From: an uncultured Eubacteriales bacterium
Lineage (GTDB): Bacteria > Bacillota > Clostridia > Christensenellales > Aristaeellaceae
Length of the DNA stretch: 33,863 bases
Direction of reading: 5' to 3'
NCBI GenBank assembly: GCA_902773895.1
Contig: CACYGB010000016.1
Span: forward strand, 1 to 33,863
Within the stretch, counting starts at the first letter, position 1, and the number at the start of each line of letters is the position of its first letter. This document shows, in pieces, positions 31,739 to 33,863 of this stretch. The notes under the pieces are model-generated. The model was not told where the DNA came from and ran no database searches. It saw nothing but the letters and a program-made list of their open reading frames with translations. The position numbers and the translations under genes were made by a program.

Positions 31739-32569
31739 ATGAAAAAAATCGTGATGCTGGTGCTTGTGCTGGCGCTGCTGCCGCTGGCCGCGCTGGGGGA
31801 AACGGTGTACTGCACCCAGGAGGATGCGGCGCTGCTGGACGGACTGGATTTGGAAATCTCCATTCAGGATTCCCGCATGGCGGCCCTGGATGCCGTGGCA
31901 AAGGACGGAAACGCCCTGGCGCTGCTGACCCAGCAGGAAGTGATCGAATCCCTGCAGGGCTATTCCGACTGTGATGTGAAAACCGACGTCCGCCTGGCGC
32001 TGCCGCTGGCGCAGAGCGCGCTGTACCTGGTTTGCAGCGCCGAAACGGCGGAGCAGGCGAACATGAAAACCCTGGCGGATATGAAAGCCTATCTGGAAGC
32101 CAATGAATACGGCCTGAAGATCATGCGCTCCTTCCAGGCCACCAACGCCGATTACGCGGCCATGCTGCTGATGAACGAATACACCTTCGATTCCGAAATG
32201 TTTGTGGATGAAGCGGAGGAACTGGACAGCATCGGCGGCGGTGAATATGTTTTCGTGGCCAGCGCTGCCCAGGCGGCCGAACTGGAGGAGGAAGGATACG
32301 TGGTGCTGGGCGCCCTGACAAAGGAACGCACCGCGGCGTATCCCGATCTGCCCTGCGCCGGGGAATGCGACATGCCCGTGGTGCGCGGTACGTATTTTGC
32401 CCTGTTTGCCAAAAAGGACGGCACGGCCCAGGCTCCGGACGGCGCGGCGCTGAAGGATGAAGTGCTTGCCGCCAACCACATGACGGCCCCGGATGCGGAT
32501 CTGGATCTTGACCAGGACATCGAAGAATATGTGGAATATATGACGGCGGAGGGCCTGTTCTTCTATTGA
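31739..32569 (+). CDS. Secreted binding-protein-like protein (type 2 periplasmic fold suspected)
   Basis: This exported protein of 276 residues has a signal peptide (1-20). The mature part alternates strands and helices in a way that suggests a type 2 periplasmic binding fold, perhaps distantly like TctC/Bug proteins (near the end V-R-G-T-Y-F-A-L-F-A-K-K-D-G-T). The assignment is weak. It has four cysteines in the mature part and a very acidic C-terminus. No transporter genes accompany it. Being the last gene of the DHHW-MBOAT operon (gap 18 bases, AAGGAAGGA before ATG), it may bind the acylated glycan or its fragments, or stabilise the acylation complex. This is inference. Confidence 0.72.
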   Translation: MKKIVMLVLVLALLPLAALGETVYCTQEDAALLDGLDLEISIQDSRMAALDAVAKDGNALALLTQQEVIESLQGYSDCDVKTDVRLALPLAQSALYLVCSAETAEQANMKTLADMKAYLEANEYGLKIMRSFQATNADYAAMLLMNEYTFDSEMFVDEAEELDSIGGGEYVFVASAAQAAELEEEGYVVLGALTKERTAAYPDLPCAGECDMPVVRGTYFALFAKKDGTAQAPDGAALKDEVLAANHMTAPDADLDLDQDIEEYVEYMTAEGLFFY

Positions 32570-32583
32570 CGGGCTGCAAAGCA

Positions 32584-32621
32584 AAAAAGCCTTTGCGGAT
32601 AACGAATCCGCAAAGGCTTTT
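32584..32621. terminator. Bidirectional terminator
   Basis: AGCCTTTGCGGAT-AACGA-ATCCGCAAAGGCT is a perfect 13-bp stem with T-rich ends on both sides. It ends the DHHW-MBOAT operon and the convergent CobW-like unit, whose stop is at 32673. Confidence 0.9.
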
Positions 32622-32672
32622 GATTTGCCCGGAAATCGCCTGCTCCGGCCCGAAGGGCTGGCGGCGGGTTGG

Positions 32673-33620
32673 TCAGTTGAAGGTCAGGTAACGGTCCCGG
32701 GGACGCGGCGCGGGCTCCGTTTTCAGTTCCACCAGCATCAGCACCGATTCCTTCCCGTTGGTTTTCTTTTCGCAGCGGGCGGTCAGCCGGTAAAAATGCC
32801 GGGAAACGGCCTTCAGCGTGCCCTGGGTGACCCAGCCCACCGGCGCCACGTCGTTGGCACAGCAGGTCATGGCCAGCCGGCCGAACAGGTAGAAGCCCTG
32901 GGGCATGGCCTTGTCCTGGAAGGGCTGGCCCACGAAGCGGACGGTTTTGCCGTCATAGCGGTCCGGATGATCCAGGGAATCCACGTAGAAGATGCCCAGC
33001 TGCTCGTCGGTTATGTCGATGACGTCCGCCTTCATATCGTAGGGCAGGTCCTCGTCCGCCACACCGTCGTCGGAGGAGCCGTCGTTGGCCTCGAAGAGGA
33101 TATTGGCGTTGGGGTTCAAGGCCCGGATGGTGCGGCGCCACTGGGACTTGGGCATATCGTCGGTGCAGCGGTTGAACAGCACCAGGTCCGCTTCCTTCAT
33201 GGGGTCGGTCATCATCATGCGCACGTTGGCCATGTAGTTTTCAAAGGTGGTGGCGTCCACGGTGGTGATCACCTGCACCACGCGCCACAGCCCGGGCATT
33301 TCCACGCTGCCCAGGTGGTCGATGCCCCACATGCTGTTGTATTCGATGATGACGCGTTCCGGCTGCACCTGCGCGTCCATTTTCACCAGGTTTTCGTAGT
33401 TCCATTCATCCTTGGTGTCCAGGCAGAACAGGGTGCAGTTGGATTCCTTCAGCAGATCCTCGTTGTATTCTTCGATGCCTTCTTCGCAGCTGATGATCAG
33501 GGTTTTGACGCCCTGGGTGAAATTCTTGTCCTCCAGCATGCTGTGGATCAGGGAGGTTTTGCCGCTTTCAATGAAGCCGGTCACAATGTACACGCCGGCA
33601 ATTTTCTGTGTTGATTTCAT
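32673..33620 (-). CDS. CobW/G3E-type GTPase fused to a TIGR03943-like domain
   Basis: This 315-residue protein has an N-terminal G3E GTPase part with P-loop TGFIESGKTS (14-23), a CobW/YjiA-like body and a variant guanine site FNRCTDD. The CxCC metal site of classical COG0523 proteins is not seen. The C-terminal third (about 225-315: GKTVRFVGQPF, then F-G-R-L-A-M-T-C-C-A-N-D-V-A-P-V-G) resembles TIGR03943 (DUF1980), a family linked with metal transport loci. Both parts together suggest a role in metal (zinc or other) handling; this is inference. It begins 3 bases after the stop of another CobW-like gene, so both belong to one operon. Confidence 0.82.
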   Translation of the reverse strand: MKSTQKIAGVYIVTGFIESGKTSLIHSMLEDKNFTQGVKTLIISCEEGIEEYNEDLLKESNCTLFCLDTKDEWNYENLVKMDAQVQPERVIIEYNSMWGIDHLGSVEMPGLWRVVQVITTVDATTFENYMANVRMMMTDPMKEADLVLFNRCTDDMPKSQWRRTIRALNPNANILFEANDGSSDDGVADEDLPYDMKADVIDITDEQLGIFYVDSLDHPDRYDGKTVRFVGQPFQDKAMPQGFYLFGRLAMTCCANDVAPVGWVTQGTLKAVSRHFYRLTARCEKKTNGKESVLMLVELKTEPAPRPRDRYLTFN

Positions 33621-33623
33621 AGC

Positions 33624-33863
33624 TTACACATGGAACAGCGCCTTCAGCGCTTTTTCGTCGATGTTGGTGCCGATCACAACCAGCCGGCCGGCATAATCCG
33701 GGGTGCTGTCGCGCAGCTGCAGTTCGCCGGGCACGTAGTCAAACTGGAACCAGTCGCCGTCGGGCGTCTGCAGGATGCCCTTGGCCCGCAGGATCAGGCC
33801 GTATTCTTCCTGGTCGGAAAGCTGCTCCGTCATGCTGCGGATGTCATCCCGGGTGAAGCGGCG
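33624..33863 (-). CDS. CobW/G3E-type protein, C-terminal end only (cut by the window edge)
   Basis: The last 79 codons are visible; the gene continues beyond the right edge. The frame is open from the edge (R-R-F-T-R-D-D-I-R-S-M), so the ATG at 33833 is internal and not the start. The visible part matches the CobW C-terminal domain: LILRAKGILQTPDGDWFQFDYVPGE, then GRLVVIGTNIDEKALKALF. The stop is followed after 3 bases by the ATG of the next CobW-like gene. Two such genes in tandem suggest a paired metal-chaperone function. Confidence 0.8.
   Translation of the reverse strand, partial: RRFTRDDIRSMTEQLSDQEEYGLILRAKGILQTPDGDWFQFDYVPGELQLRDSTPDYAGRLVVIGTNIDEKALKALFHV

Overview
The window looks like a chromosome segment from an anaerobic, GC-rich Clostridia-type Firmicute. 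Supporting signs are strong AGGAGG ribosome-binding sites, TTG/GTG starts, sigma-A-type promoters with 16-18 bp spacers, the gene orders tilS-hpt-ftsH and DUF512-der-plsY, a VanW protein, and many MKK...LLALL...A signal peptides. By eye most coding DNA is about 60% GC. An uncultured gut or rumen lineage such as Christensenellales would fit, but the lineage is inference. No tRNA, rRNA, CRISPR array, phage or insertion sequence was seen.

Left part (1-8240). Two 40-bp palindromic repeats (86-125 and 234-273) follow galE (minus). A membrane-anchored metallophosphoesterase (plus) diverges from galE. A small HPr-like protein without the phosphorylatable histidine (minus) diverges from a four-gene plus operon: MATE transporter, PUA-less glutamate-5-kinase-like enzyme, stand-alone FakA C-terminal-like domain and YgjV-like membrane protein. 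Then come an AT-richer family 2 glycosyltransferase and glyA (both minus).

Middle (8280-24462). A short-type SRP RNA lies just upstream of glyA. The minus operon DUF512 radical-SAM/PDZ protein, der, plsY diverges from a membrane-anchored unknown protein. That is followed by a large secreted SH3/C39-peptidase-like protein coupled to a low-molecular-weight tyrosine phosphatase. A TIGR04076-type protein precedes a long minus block that reads, in transcription order, tilS, hpt, ftsH, PHP phosphoesterase, vanW. The tilS promoter sits so close to its ATG that the mRNA is probably leaderless. At 22350-23107 lies a gene broken by one nonsense codon and one frameshift. Next are ogt (minus) and a two-gene plus unit of a small membrane protein and a DUF4230-type protein.

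Right part (24463-33863). rplJ-rplL is preceded by a recognisable L10 leader with an attenuator hairpin. No rplK/rplA or rpoB flanks it. An XRE-HTH/TPR regulator follows. A secreted FMN-binding-domain-like protein (minus) has a perfect TTTACAATTGTAAA palindrome over its promoter. It diverges from a four-gene plus operon of two DHHW/AlgX-like proteins, an MBOAT O-acyltransferase and a secreted binding-protein-like protein, probably a cell-surface polysaccharide O-acylation system. The window ends in two adjacent minus-strand CobW/G3E-like genes. One is apparently fused to a TIGR03943-like domain; the other is cut by the window edge.

The strongest candidates for something little described are the DHHW-DHHW-MBOAT-binding-protein operon with its divergent FMN-like neighbour, the kinase-like/FakA-tail operon, and the G3E-TIGR03943 fusion pair.
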